Assembly: GCF_003855155.1 (NCBI RefSeq)
Contig: NZ_CP034073.1
Coordinates: forward strand, 1,240,001 to 1,304,000
DNA length: 64,000 nt
Direction of reading: 5' to 3'
DNA from: Shewanella psychromarinicola
GTDB taxonomy: Bacteria > Pseudomonadota > Gammaproteobacteria > Enterobacterales > Shewanellaceae
Shown: in pieces, positions 8,089 through 16,927 of the stretch
How the letters are laid out: each line of letters begins with the position of its first letter
How positions within the stretch are numbered: position 1 is the first letter of the stretch
Notes under the pieces: model-generated
Seen by the model: only the letters and a program-made list of their open reading frames with translations
Told to the model about the DNA's origin: nothing
Database searches by the model: none
Made by a program: the position numbers and the translations under genes

Positions 8089-8505
8089 ATGTCAGATGTA
8101 AAAAACAGCAGTGGAAGTTGCCTTTGTGGCACCGTTAAATTTGCCGCTCAAAGTGGCAATAGCGTGGGTGTTTGCCATTGCAGCATGTGCCGCAAATGGA
8201 ATGGAGGACCACAAATGGCTGTTTACTGTGGTGATAGTGTCTCGTTCGAAAATGAACAGAGTATTTCAGTCTATAAGTCGTCTGAATGGGCGGAACGTGG
8301 GTTTTGCAAAAATTGCGGTAGCCATTTATTTTATCGATTGCAGGGTAATCAGCATATGATCCTAGCGGGTGCTTTCAATAATAATGAATATTTTATTGTT
8401 GAGAATCAATATTTTATAGACGATAAGCCTTCGTTTTATCGGTTCGAAAATGAAACGGTAAACCTGACTGGTGCCGAAACTGCAGAAAAAATGGGACTGA
8501 GTTAA
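8089..8505 (+). CDS. GFA family (CENP-V/Gfa-like) zinc protein
   Basis: About 138 residues of the Mss4-like GFA fold. Zinc ligands are visible as SCLCGTVKF, VCHCSMCRKWNG and FCKNCGSHLFYR. The family name comes from glutathione-dependent formaldehyde-activating enzyme, but most members have no proven activity. The second in-frame ATG (8089) is taken as start because AGGAG lies 7 bases before it, while the first ATG (8083) is too close. It is a solitary gene; a hairpin repeat follows about 100 bases downstream. Confidence 0.85.
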   Translation: MSDVKNSSGSCLCGTVKFAAQSGNSVGVCHCSMCRKWNGGPQMAVYCGDSVSFENEQSISVYKSSEWAERGFCKNCGSHLFYRLQGNQHMILAGAFNNNEYFIVENQYFIDDKPSFYRFENETVNLTGAETAEKMGLS

Positions 8506-8894
8506 TAGACCGGTCGTCTCGAGAGGTTGTTTCGAAAGTAAGGCAAGCGTATAGGAAGCATAATTGAGTATTGCTTATCAATAATTGATGCGTCAATGTA
8601 CTTCTAACGATAAGGATAGGCCGCGCGAAGCCGCGTCCTATCCCGAGAGCTGAACATGCCCGAAGTGGGGCGTGACTAAGAGGCTTTATTATGTCACTGA
8701 CCGATCGAAATTCCGACCGATTTGACGTGACATTTTTGGATACGATTTGCGTGTGGCGGCGCTCCCTTTGCGGGTTGCTAAGGCTGATTTTCTCTCTGGT
8801 CATGATGGAAAAATCATGCCCGCGATAGCCAGCATCAGTTGAATACGCAATGCAGAACCGCTTGCTTGTATTGCTTCACCATAAAGGAGTTTAT
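8506..8894. other. Intergenic stretch with repeat copy 1
   Basis: No gene is seen. The stretch holds the first copy of an 86-bp structured repeat (8602-8687) and then AT-poor sequence of unknown nature up to the EcsC gene. A minus-strand frame across it has no ribosome site and no family resemblance. Confidence 0.4.
8602..8687 (+). repeat. Two-hairpin intergenic repeat, copy 1
   Basis: It aligns over its whole length with 11572-11659. The first hairpin pairs GGATAGG with CCTATCC around a CG-rich loop (CCGCGCGAAGCCGCG). The second pairs CATGCCC with GGGCGTG. The first half also looks like an attC site (TTCTAAC ... GCTGAAC), but similarity between copies runs about 30 bases past the right core, which a cassette boundary would not give. 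Confidence 0.75.
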
Positions 8895-9686
8895 TTGAAT
8901 ATTTCAGAATCACATAAAAAAGAGCTTTTAGTGGCCAAATCATTATTAGAAAACCCTGGGCTCGCGGTAAAAATAACTCATTTTATAGGTACCCCTATTG
9001 AAAAAGGTTTAGCCTTATTACCTGATAATTGGCATAAAAATATCGCTAAAGTGACAGAGAAATCGCTGCTCAAAGCGTCTGAAGCGGCAATCTTTACCAT
9101 GAAAGATATTCCCGGAGAAGAATCGTCTAATCATTGGCATAAATTTGGCGCAGCAGTGAGTGGGGGTGTGGGGGGATTCTTTGGCTTGGCAGCGATAGCT
9201 GTTGAACTGCCTATTTCAACATCAATAATGCTGCGTTCTATAGCTGATATTGCCCGTAGTGAAGGAGAGTTGATTACCACACCGGAAACAAAAATGGCTT
9301 GTTTAGAAGTGTTCGCATTGGGTGGCGAAAGTGATTTAGATGATAGTAGTGAATCTGGCTATTTTGCCATCAGAGCCGCTCTTGCAAAATCAGTCTCTGA
9401 AGCGGCTGAATTTATGGTTAAAAAAGGTATTACCGATGAAGCCGCTCCTGTGTTAATTAAGCTAATTTCTAAAATTGCTGAAAAGTTTGGTGTTCAAGTT
9501 ACTCAAAAAGCCGCGGCTCAAGCTGTACCTGCTATAGGCGCTGCGGGTGGTGCAATCATCAATACTTTATTTATTGACCACTTTCAAGACATGGCGAGAG
9601 GGCATTTTATTATTCGAAAATTAGAGCGTGTATATGGATATGATACAGTAAAGAATGCTTATAATGTTTTACCCAAAAATGGTTAA
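8895..9686 (+). CDS. EcsC family protein
   Basis: About 263 residues of the EcsC family (named after a Bacillus ABC-transporter operon protein; function unknown). Features include a glycine-rich amphipathic segment GAAVSGGVGGFFGLAAIA near residue 90, the family stretch LPISTSIMLRSIADIAR, and a C-terminal AIGAAGGAIINTLFIDHF helix. I choose the TTG at 8895 as start because AAGGAG precedes it by 5 bases; an upstream ATG at 8850 has no ribosome site. Solitary gene. Confidence 0.8.
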   Translation: MNISESHKKELLVAKSLLENPGLAVKITHFIGTPIEKGLALLPDNWHKNIAKVTEKSLLKASEAAIFTMKDIPGEESSNHWHKFGAAVSGGVGGFFGLAAIAVELPISTSIMLRSIADIARSEGELITTPETKMACLEVFALGGESDLDDSSESGYFAIRAALAKSVSEAAEFMVKKGITDEAAPVLIKLISKIAEKFGVQVTQKAAAQAVPAIGAAGGAIINTLFIDHFQDMARGHFIIRKLERVYGYDTVKNAYNVLPKNG

Positions 9687-9953
9687 CACATTGTTGAACC
9701 GATACTAAATGGTTTATTGTGCTCGCTGCTCACAAATCATAGCTAACTTTTCCCGCCGTTTAACGAGGCATTAAGGCTGTCACATTTCTCTAAAACCTAT
9801 TTTACCTTGTGCGCGACGTTAAAAAGAGTGAGCTTGAAGAGTGAAACCTATTAAGCATCATTTTCATTTTTGACATTCTATAGTCTCGTTAGGGCGCTAC
9901 TCGATGTCAGACAGGGCCTCATTTGTTGATAAATTTTTAAAGGTCAAAAAAAT

Positions 9954-10421
9954 ATGAAAAAATTGTTTAATACTATATTCGCTGGCGTTCATCTGTTCGC
10001 GGCTGTGGTCCTTATCATCCTATCCCTGATAATTATGCTGTGGTCTGTTTATGATGTCATTTCCGCTATAAAGGATGACTCTGGATTTATTCCATTAATG
10101 CTTCAGGCTGTAGCCGCTATAATAATCGCGGCAGCCATTATTGATGTTGCACAGTATATGATGGAAGAAGAAGTCTTTAAGGACAAAGAGCTGCGAGACC
10201 CTAAAGAAGTAAGAAGAACCATTACAAAAATAATTGTAATCATTACTATTGCCGTCAGCATTGAAGGGTTGGTTTTTATATTTAAAGCAGGTACGAAAGA
10301 CATTAGCCTTTTACTGTATCCGGCTTTGCTCATCATGGTATCCGCAATTTTAATTGTGGCGCTCGGTATATATCAAAAATTAAGTGCGACTATAGAAAAG
10401 ACAGAGAAAGAAGATGCATAA
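9954..10421 (+). CDS. Uncharacterised four-helix membrane protein
   Basis: A 155-residue protein with four hydrophobic segments (about residues 10-32, 45-68, 90-110 and 120-140) and a charged cytoplasmic-type loop EEEVFKDKELRDPKEVRRT between helices two and three. A good ribosome site (AAAGGT) supports the start. I do not recognise a characterised family. The layout is loosely like PsiE-type proteins but I cannot confirm this. It stands between the EcsC and hydrolase genes with long gaps on both sides. Confidence 0.65.
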   Translation: MKKLFNTIFAGVHLFAAVVLIILSLIIMLWSVYDVISAIKDDSGFIPLMLQAVAAIIIAAAIIDVAQYMMEEEVFKDKELRDPKEVRRTITKIIVIITIAVSIEGLVFIFKAGTKDISLLLYPALLIMVSAILIVALGIYQKLSATIEKTEKEDA

Positions 10422-10570
10422 CACATCATTGAGAATTATATGGCCATATGATTTAGATAAGTCTTTACTTGGGGCATATTGCGGCATTAGTCGCATAAAA
10501 TGACTGTGTATGCCACTTTGGTAGTTTTATTATTCTAATGCTCCAGAACGACTTAAATAAAGGAAATTTT

Positions 10571-11560
10571 ATGAAGTTAAAATCGATGCTTATGAATATT
10601 GCGGTAATATTGCCATCAATTTTTTTGGCTCATAATTTACTCGCCAGTCCATTAGAGCAATCTAGCGAAACGTTTTTCTCACTTGCTGAGATAAAAGAGG
10701 GTGATAAAAAGCCGCTACAGCCTGTTGAATACATATCAGCAACTGATAATGTGTCTTTAGCATATCGCGCGTATCTGCCACTAAAACCGCAAGCAGTTTT
10801 GATTTTTTATCATGGAGCGGGTGCTCATAGTGGGCTGATCTATAACCACATTGGTGTTGGATTACGTGATGATTTTGATATAGCGGTATATATGCCAGAT
10901 ATTCGAGGACATGGTAGTTCACAAGGTGATCGAGGTGATGCCCCAGATGTTGAACAAGTGTGGGCTGATATTAATACCATCGTCAGAGTTGCGCGTGATA
11001 AATATCCAGATATGCCTATTTTTATTGGCGGGCATTCCAGTGGTGCAGGCCTAGCGCTTAATTATTCGAGTTGGGATCAAAGAGCGGAGGTTGAAGGGTA
11101 TGTGTTTCTTGCTCCGTATTTTGGCTTTCGTTCAGAAACCAACTACGACAAGGGTGAAAATATAGGTATTGAGTTTTCTACTGTGAAAACGTCAAACTTT
11201 ATTATTAATACTATAAGTGGCGGTTTATTTTTAGGTCATTCCAAGGCGGTTAGATTCAATTTCCCCGATGCTGTGTTAAGCAAAAACCCTGAAATCGTTC
11301 CATTTAACACCGTAAATATGTCAAATGCGCTTACCCCACACTCTCCTGATCTTCAGTTATCTGATTTACAGCAATTTGGATTATGGATTGGAAAGCAAGA
11401 TGAAGCGTTTGACCCCATAAAAGTGACCCTGTTTGCGCAAAATAATAGTGACAACAAAGTGCGCAAGGAAATTAAAATCGTCGATAAAGAAAATCATTTT
11501 TCTATCATTTTGAATGCACACAATCTTATTGGGCCGTGGCTTAAAAGAGCGATTAAGTAG
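10571..11560 (+). CDS. Secreted alpha/beta hydrolase (lysophospholipase-like)
   Basis: About 329 residues beginning with a signal peptide (MKLKSMLMNIAVIL...LLAS). The alpha/beta hydrolase fold of the Hydrolase_4/serine aminopeptidase type shows the oxyanion stretch FYHGAGAHSG (about residue 80), the nucleophile elbow GGHSSGAG (about residue 158), a late Asp in GKQDEAFD and a His in ENHFSI near the end, giving a complete Ser-Asp-His triad. The start at 10571 follows AAGGAAA. Substrate unknown; monoglyceride or lysophospholipid esters are typical of relatives. A structured repeat lies 12 bases after the stop. Confidence 0.8.
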   Translation: MKLKSMLMNIAVILPSIFLAHNLLASPLEQSSETFFSLAEIKEGDKKPLQPVEYISATDNVSLAYRAYLPLKPQAVLIFYHGAGAHSGLIYNHIGVGLRDDFDIAVYMPDIRGHGSSQGDRGDAPDVEQVWADINTIVRVARDKYPDMPIFIGGHSSGAGLALNYSSWDQRAEVEGYVFLAPYFGFRSETNYDKGENIGIEFSTVKTSNFIINTISGGLFLGHSKAVRFNFPDAVLSKNPEIVPFNTVNMSNALTPHSPDLQLSDLQQFGLWIGKQDEAFDPIKVTLFAQNNSDNKVRKEIKIVDKENHFSIILNAHNLIGPWLKRAIK

Positions 11561-11571
11561 TCCTATTGTAT

Positions 11572-11659
11572 GTCTAACCAATAAGGATAGGCCGCGCGAC
11601 GCCGCGGGCTTATCCCAAGTGTTGAACAAGTCCGATATTGGCTGTGACCAAGACTGTTT
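11572..11659 (+). repeat. Two-hairpin intergenic repeat, copy 2
   Basis: Second copy of the element at 8602-8687, with the identical core AGGATAGGCCGCGCGA. Here the attC-like cores are perfect: GTCTAAC at 11572-11578 and GTTGAAC at 11621-11627 (56 bp apart), with inner arms GGATAGGC and GCTTATCC partly complementary. It lies immediately after a gene stop. Confidence 0.75.
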
Positions 11660-11859
11660 TTATCCAGTGGTTAATAACCGTTCGAGAATGTAACCGACTT
11701 GCAGTAAGGTTTGTCGATGTCTTTTGTGCCCCACGGCGACTTAGCTCAATAAGCCATTCAAACGGAAAAATACCGTTGGCTGTTTTCACTCAGTCCAATA
11801 TGTTAACCCTCTATATCTAGACACTTAATGTGGTGTCATACCCCTAAAAGGATCAAATC

Positions 11860-12576
11860 ATGTCTTTGCTGCTAACTGTTTTAGCAACCACACTGCTTGC
11901 TGGTTTGGCTATGCCGTTAGGTGCTTTAATTGCCCATTTTGAGAATGTGAGCAGTGAGTGGCTTGAACAGGAATTTAGGCACAGTGTCATGGCTTTTGGG
12001 GGCGGGGCATTATTGTCAGCCGTTGCTTTGGTTTTAGTGCCAGAGGGCATAGCGCATCTTGATCCATTATCGGCTTGTATGTGGCTTATGGTGGGCGGAC
12101 TTAGCTTTATGGCCCTTGATATTTACCTTAACAAAATAGATACCCCAGCCACTCAACTAGCAGCCATGCTAGCGGATTTTATTCCTGAATCAATCGCACT
12201 AGGTGCGGCGTTCGCCACGGGAAGTAACAATGCGTTCTTACTGGCAGCGTTAATCGCGTTACAAAACGTGCCTGAAGGGTTTAGTGCCTATCGTGAATTA
12301 AATGCCTCTTCTGCTTATAGGCCCCAAAAAATTATCATCATGTTTTGTTTAATGGCTGTGCTTGGGCCTATAGCAGCAATGTCTGGCTATTTATGGTTAT
12401 CAGAGTCGCCAAAAGTGATTGCCGCAGTCATGCTTTTCGCATCGGGTGGTATCCTCTATTCAATATTTCAAGATTTAGCGCCTCAGGCAAAACTAGAAAA
12501 TCGTTGGGCCCCGCCAATGGGGGCGGTATTTGGGTTTGGTCTGGGTATGTTGGGGTTAATGTTAACCACATCATGA
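11860..12576 (+). CDS. ZIP family metal transporter
   Basis: A 238-residue protein with seven to eight membrane helices. The metal-binding signatures of ZIP helices 4 and 5 are present as DFIPESIALGAA (about residue 107) and LQNVPEGFSAYRE (about residue 137). ZIP proteins bring zinc, iron or other divalent ions into the cytoplasm. The glycine-rich AFGGGALLSAVALVLVPEG near residue 46 corresponds to helix 2. AAAAGGATC precedes the ATG. Specificity cannot be read from the sequence. Confidence 0.85.
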   Translation: MSLLLTVLATTLLAGLAMPLGALIAHFENVSSEWLEQEFRHSVMAFGGGALLSAVALVLVPEGIAHLDPLSACMWLMVGGLSFMALDIYLNKIDTPATQLAAMLADFIPESIALGAAFATGSNNAFLLAALIALQNVPEGFSAYRELNASSAYRPQKIIIMFCLMAVLGPIAAMSGYLWLSESPKVIAAVMLFASGGILYSIFQDLAPQAKLENRWAPPMGAVFGFGLGMLGLMLTTS

Positions 12577-12645
12577 TCACAGTGCTACATAGCATTGCTA
12601 ATTAATTCTGCAAGCATCAATCTCGCTAACAGGGAGTAAAACAAA

Positions 12646-13032
12646 ATGGATTACATCAACTTATCCTATCTGCATTTAGTTACTGTAGTGCCGGCATTTT
12701 TCATTGGCACTTATTTACTTGCTGTTCGAAAAGGTACACCTAAGCACAAAGCATTAGGCAAAGTGTATATGGTGCTGATGTTGTTTACTGCCATAGTGTC
12801 ACTGTTTATGCCTGCTCAACTCGGAAGTAGCTTTTTGAATCACTTTGGCTATATTCATTTGTTAAGTCTTCTAACGCTTTACGCTGTTCCTGCAGCCTAT
12901 TTTTATATTAAAAAAGGCAATGTTCGGGGACACAAACGAAGCATGATTATATTGTATTGTGGTGGTCTCATTGTCGCGGGGACCTTTGCTTTTATGCCTG
13001 GTAGATTATTGAATAGTTGGATTTTCAGCTAA
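12646..13032 (+). CDS. DUF2306 membrane protein
   Basis: A 128-residue protein with four membrane helices and the DUF2306 hallmarks: an H-K-x-L-G-K-V-Y motif after helix 1 (residues 44-51), a histidine in HFGYIHLLSLLTL, and R-G-H-K-R-S before the last helix. These conserved His residues suggest a haem or quinone site, which is unproven. A GGGAG ribosome site precedes it. It lies 69 bases after the ZIP gene and may be cotranscribed. Confidence 0.8.
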   Translation: MDYINLSYLHLVTVVPAFFIGTYLLAVRKGTPKHKALGKVYMVLMLFTAIVSLFMPAQLGSSFLNHFGYIHLLSLLTLYAVPAAYFYIKKGNVRGHKRSMIILYCGGLIVAGTFAFMPGRLLNSWIFS

Positions 13033-13148
13033 CTTGTTGATTGACTGTAATAGGTTTTTAAACATCATTATCCATGATGAGTTGAGATCTGAAAATGAAT
13101 GATATGGTTTGCAATAAACGTTAAACACAATGCATAAATGGTGGACTC

Positions 13149-13601
13149 ATGAAATACCAATTTGGTTCAGGGACGGTATCAGATATTTTGGACGTCTTAG
13201 CGTTAACCCCAGAGTTTGCAAATGTCATATTTGCAGACAGCATTGGTAACAGATTGGCTGGGAGAAACCATTTAATTCTAGTTGCTCGATTTGAGTTCAA
13301 GCCTGTTGGCTTTAAAGTGGGTTACGAGCTGGCTGGTGGTCAGTTTTACAGTTGGTTAGGTGGTGTTATTCCTGAACATCGCCAAATGAAAGTGGCCTCT
13401 CAATTGCGCCAACTTCAAGAATCTTGGGCTGTTGAGAATGGCTTTAATTCTATTAACGTTAAATCCATGAACCAATTTCCGGCAATGTTGCAGATGCTGA
13501 TCGGAAGTGGCTATCAAATCTGTGGTTATGAGAATAACGGTTCAATAACCGACAGTAAGATCGAATTTATTAAATTTTTGCAGCCACAATCAAACAAGTA
13601 A
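13149..13601 (+). CDS. GNAT family N-acetyltransferase
   Basis: A 150-residue protein of the GNAT fold. The acetyl-CoA pyrophosphate loop region is SWLGGVIPEHRQMKVASQL (about residues 72-90), equivalent to V-x-P-x-x-R-x-x-G-x-A, and the later ENGFNSINVKSMNQFPAMLQML fits motif B. The acceptor substrate is unknown. Solitary gene. Confidence 0.75.
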   Translation: MKYQFGSGTVSDILDVLALTPEFANVIFADSIGNRLAGRNHLILVARFEFKPVGFKVGYELAGGQFYSWLGGVIPEHRQMKVASQLRQLQESWAVENGFNSINVKSMNQFPAMLQMLIGSGYQICGYENNGSITDSKIEFIKFLQPQSNK

Positions 13602-13843
13602 GCCGACGAGAAGCCGTGTTTATACAGTAGGCGTGAGTCTACCTTATATGACCTGTTACTCAGACTCGCAATTAGGTAAATGAACATTAAACACCATTAT
13701 GAGGATCTCTAGGTAAGTTAACGGTTGCCACAATTCACTCAATGGTATGACTTCTGTGCCTAGCAGTAATAATTGCTGCCGTGTTTGACTTGCCTCAGGT
13801 AGAATGCCGACACATAGTTTTTTCATTTTTTGGCGTATTCTAT

Positions 13844-14713
13844 ATGCAAATCAATCGTGTACTTCTGACCGCTGTTGGTAGTGTTTTGTTGGCGATGGTG
13901 ACCATTCAGTCTGGCGCTTCGTTAGCAAAACAACTTTTCCCCTTGGTTGGGCCAGAAGGCACCACAGCACTGCGTTTAGGCTTTGCCGCTGCGGTACTTT
14001 GGCTAGTATTTCGTCCATGGCGGGCATTACCTCAAGGCAGAGATTGGCAGAGCATTATTATTTATGGTCTGTGTTTAGGCGGAATGAATATCTTGTTTTA
14101 TTTAGCCATTGAACGTATTCCGTTAGGGATTGCGGTTGCGCTTGAGTTTACCGGCCCCTTGGCAGTAGCCTTGTTTGGCTCAAAGCGCAAAAGCGATCTA
14201 TTTTGGGTCGGTTGTGCCATTGCGGGGATTTTACTGCTGCTGCCTGACTTATCCAGTGCACAAGGGCTTGATATTACGGGCGCATTAATGGCACTTGGGG
14301 CCGGGGCGTGCTGGGCCGGTTACATCTTGTTTGGTACGCGCACCGGCAAGCAAGCATCAGGTGGAATTACTGTGGCATTAGGCATGACGGTAGCAGCCAT
14401 AGTGCTAGTACCCGTTGGCGCCGTGAGCCAAGGCTTAGCGTTATTGAGCTGGGAAGTACTACCGCTTGGGTTATTGGTGGGGGTGTTATCCAGTGCCTTG
14501 CCTTATTCGTTGGAAATGGTGGCGCTTAGAAATATGCCCACCCAGGCCTTTAGCGTGCTGATGAGTTTAGAGCCTGCCATTGCCGCATTGGCAGGTCTTA
14601 TGATACTAAGTGAGCAATTGACCTTGTTGCAGTGGTCTGCCATCGGTTTGGTGATTATCGCTTCGGTAGGGAGTAGTTTCACCCCTAAAAAAGCGATAGA
14701 GATGGGGGTGTGA
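13844..14713 (+). CDS. rhtA: RhtA-type threonine/homoserine exporter (EamA/DMT)
   Basis: About 289 residues with ten membrane helices in two EamA repeats, close to the 295 of E. coli RhtA. The N-terminal QSGASLAKQLFPLVGPEGTT and the RLGFAAAVLWLVFRPW stretch are typical of RhtA, as is EFTGPLAVALFGSKR. RhtA exports threonine, homoserine and some analogues across the inner membrane. The open frame extends upstream to 13781, but ATG 13844 matches the usual N-terminus. Confidence 0.8.
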   Translation: MQINRVLLTAVGSVLLAMVTIQSGASLAKQLFPLVGPEGTTALRLGFAAAVLWLVFRPWRALPQGRDWQSIIIYGLCLGGMNILFYLAIERIPLGIAVALEFTGPLAVALFGSKRKSDLFWVGCAIAGILLLLPDLSSAQGLDITGALMALGAGACWAGYILFGTRTGKQASGGITVALGMTVAAIVLVPVGAVSQGLALLSWEVLPLGLLVGVLSSALPYSLEMVALRNMPTQAFSVLMSLEPAIAALAGLMILSEQLTLLQWSAIGLVIIASVGSSFTPKKAIEMGV

Positions 14714-14799
14714 TCTTGGTTGGTAATTCTTGTGTATTAATGTCCACATTGTTTTATAAGTTATTATTTTAAATCTAATTATATGGACAGTGTTTTAAA

Positions 14800-14907
14800 A
14801 CGGCGCCGATAATTTTTTAAGCAAATGCCGCAAACATTTATACAGAAATAAGCAGCAAGGCGCTGTAAATGACCAACGCTGGCTATAGGGTTAACTTTCC
14901 AACTGAT
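14800..14907. repeat. 108-bp dispersed repeat, copy 1
   Basis: It aligns end to end with 19332-19439 and shares the block CGATAATTTTTTA, then ATGCCGC(A/T)AACATTTAT and ATAAGC(A/G)GCAAG. An imperfect inverted repeat TGCCGC ... GCAGCA is inside. It lies between the ends of rhtA and the LysR gene, in non-coding DNA. Confidence 0.75.
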
Positions 14908-14937
14908 CCGCACGCTTAATTAACATGCTACTTTGTG

Positions 14938-15897
14938 CTATGAATGAAAAATATCATCAAGGATATTCAATAACCATCGATGCAACGGATTTTTTTCTGA
15001 ACGTTTGTGCCAAGCGACAATAACATCAAAGCTGGGAGGGCTCTGTTCAATTTCAATGGCAACCAACCTGGGGTCAGGTAATAATCTCGCCGGCAGGAAA
15101 GCAATCGTATTTGTGGCCTCTATTATGGTAGATGCTGACGAAAAGCTGGGTACTGACATTAAAATATTCCTTTTCAGGTCTTTTTTTGCAAACCAGGAAT
15201 CATGAGAGCCTTTCAGATTGGGTCTAGAAGGTGAAATAACGATTTGCGGTAGCTGCGCGATTTCTTTCAGACTGTATTTCTTATCACGATAAATTGAGTT
15301 TTTTCCTGTCACACAAACATGGCGATCTTCAAATAAGCGCATATTTGGGTAATCTTGCGGAATAAATTCTGGGAAGGTGAATACGAGATCAAGCTCACCA
15401 GTGACCATTAGCTGATGTAAATTGTCCGATTCAAAATCCCTAATGATAACTTTCAGGTTCGGAGCTTGTTTATTCACCTGTTTAAGTAACATCGGCAAAA
15501 TAGTCACTAAGGCATAATCTGAGGCGCTTATCTGTAAAACCCCCGATAGTTCAGCCGGGGTAAAGTGATCACCAGAGATTAAATTGTCAATATCAGCCAG
15601 TATATTATTGACCTTATGCTCCATTTCTTCTGCAACATGGGTGGGCGTCACGCCATTACTGGTTCTTATAAACAGTTCATCATCAAAGGTATTTCTTAGC
15701 TTTTTCAGTTGCTCACTAATGGCTTGCTGAGTTAAGCCCAATAAATTTGCCACTTTAGATAAATTTCTTTCCTGAAGTAACAACTGGAGAATACGCAGTT
15801 GTTTTATATCAAGTCTATTGATACCACTAATATTTGTATCCCCAACAATTTTATATTGTTTTTTTTTGTATTGAAGAGAGTTTAGCATACATCCCAT
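14938..15897 (-). CDS. LysR family transcriptional regulator
   Basis: A 319-residue LysR protein. The winged helix-turn-helix lies at about residues 30-88 (LDIKQLRILQLLLQERNLSK, LGLTQQAISEQLKKLR), followed by the periplasmic-binding-like effector domain. An N-terminal extension of about 28 residues precedes the usual start, so the true start may be internal. It is transcribed away from the CmcJ-like oxygenase with only 40 bases between start codons, so it most probably controls that gene and perhaps the reductases behind it. Confidence 0.85.
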   Translation of the reverse strand: MGCMLNSLQYKKKQYKIVGDTNISGINRLDIKQLRILQLLLQERNLSKVANLLGLTQQAISEQLKKLRNTFDDELFIRTSNGVTPTHVAEEMEHKVNNILADIDNLISGDHFTPAELSGVLQISASDYALVTILPMLLKQVNKQAPNLKVIIRDFESDNLHQLMVTGELDLVFTFPEFIPQDYPNMRLFEDRHVCVTGKNSIYRDKKYSLKEIAQLPQIVISPSRPNLKGSHDSWFAKKDLKRNILMSVPSFSSASTIIEATNTIAFLPARLLPDPRLVAIEIEQSPPSFDVIVAWHKRSEKNPLHRWLLNILDDIFHS

Positions 15898-15937
15898 CTA
15901 ATTCATTAGCGGCAGTATTTCGCACGGAGGATCCATT

Positions 15938-16768
15938 ATGTTGTTGGATGGGGTAAGTCAAAAACAGTCATCAATTAAAGCAGAAATTAATTATATAAAA
16001 TCAGATTCTAGTGCCATTTTTGATTTATCAACCACAGCAAAAAGTGCGAATAAGCTAACGGAACATGTTGATACTCGACTCGTTGAAATAGCTAATGCGC
16101 GCTTATTGAATACCCCTCCATCACTCAATAATGATGGCTTTGGTTTAGCTAAAAATGATTATGTTATTGCGAACTATTTTGACGATAACCTTGTTCAAAC
16201 AGAGCTTTATCCACAAATAATAAAGCACCTCTTGGATCTAACCAATGCCAGCCAATGTCTTGTTTTTGACCATACCATTCGCTCGGTTGAAGATCATTTA
16301 ACGCGCACAGAAAAGCGCGCTCCTATTCATACCGTACATAACGATTACGTGGCGAGTTCAGCAGAAAACCGTCTTAACATAGAACTGAAAAAAAGCGGCC
16401 TAAATGCAAGTGATTATAAAAAGTTTCAGTTTATAAATACTTGGATCCCTTTAGTTGATGTAGTACTCGATAGTCCTTTGGCACTTGGAGATGCAAGAAC
16501 ATTTCACCCCGAACAATCTCAAAAGTTACCGGTGGCTTATCCTGATCGTATCGGGGAAATAGAAGCTTTTAGTTATGACGATAATAATCGTTGGTATTTT
16601 TATCCTCAAATGACATCGCAAGAACAACTCAATTTTAAAGTCTTTGATAGCGACCTAGATAGCGCTATTTCAAGGACTCCTCATAGCGCGTTTTCATTGC
16701 CAATGAGTGATCAAAAATCAGCTGTGCGGATAAGCATTGAAGTCAGATGCATAGTGTTATTCGACTAA
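15938..16768 (+). CDS. CmcJ/NvfI-like oxygenase
   Basis: A 276-residue protein of the CmcJ/NvfI family (Fe/2-oxoglutarate oxygenase-like; CmcJ acts in cephamycin 7-methoxylation, fungal relatives in meroterpenoid synthesis). Family marks are VFDHTIRS, the HNDYV iron-type motif near residue 133, INTWIPL near residue 168 and LALGDARTF. The tail keeps FKVFDSDLDS and HSAF, but the last ~28 residues differ from the usual D-x-P ... R-x-S-I-E-V-R ending only in detail. A strong GGAGG ribosome site precedes it. Substrate unknown. Confidence 0.7.
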   Translation: MLLDGVSQKQSSIKAEINYIKSDSSAIFDLSTTAKSANKLTEHVDTRLVEIANARLLNTPPSLNNDGFGLAKNDYVIANYFDDNLVQTELYPQIIKHLLDLTNASQCLVFDHTIRSVEDHLTRTEKRAPIHTVHNDYVASSAENRLNIELKKSGLNASDYKKFQFINTWIPLVDVVLDSPLALGDARTFHPEQSQKLPVAYPDRIGEIEAFSYDDNNRWYFYPQMTSQEQLNFKVFDSDLDSAISRTPHSAFSLPMSDQKSAVRISIEVRCIVLFD

Positions 16769-16927
16769 GCTCGACCCTTTTGCCGTTGTTTGGTATGACA
16801 AATTAGGTATTGGTCGAGAAACGCCTCAACCCATGCTTGACGCATATAGCCAACAGAAAAATAGCTTGATCAACTTACATAGATCACCGATAGGTCTATT
16901 TTAATCACATTCTCGGAGTCACATAAA

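Noticed and set aside
8414..8803. 129-codon minus-strand frame
   Set aside because: Overlaps the end of the GFA gene and a structured repeat; no family resemblance.
11638..11820. 60-codon frame after repeat copy 2
   Set aside because: Starts inside the repeat and has no ribosome site or similarity.
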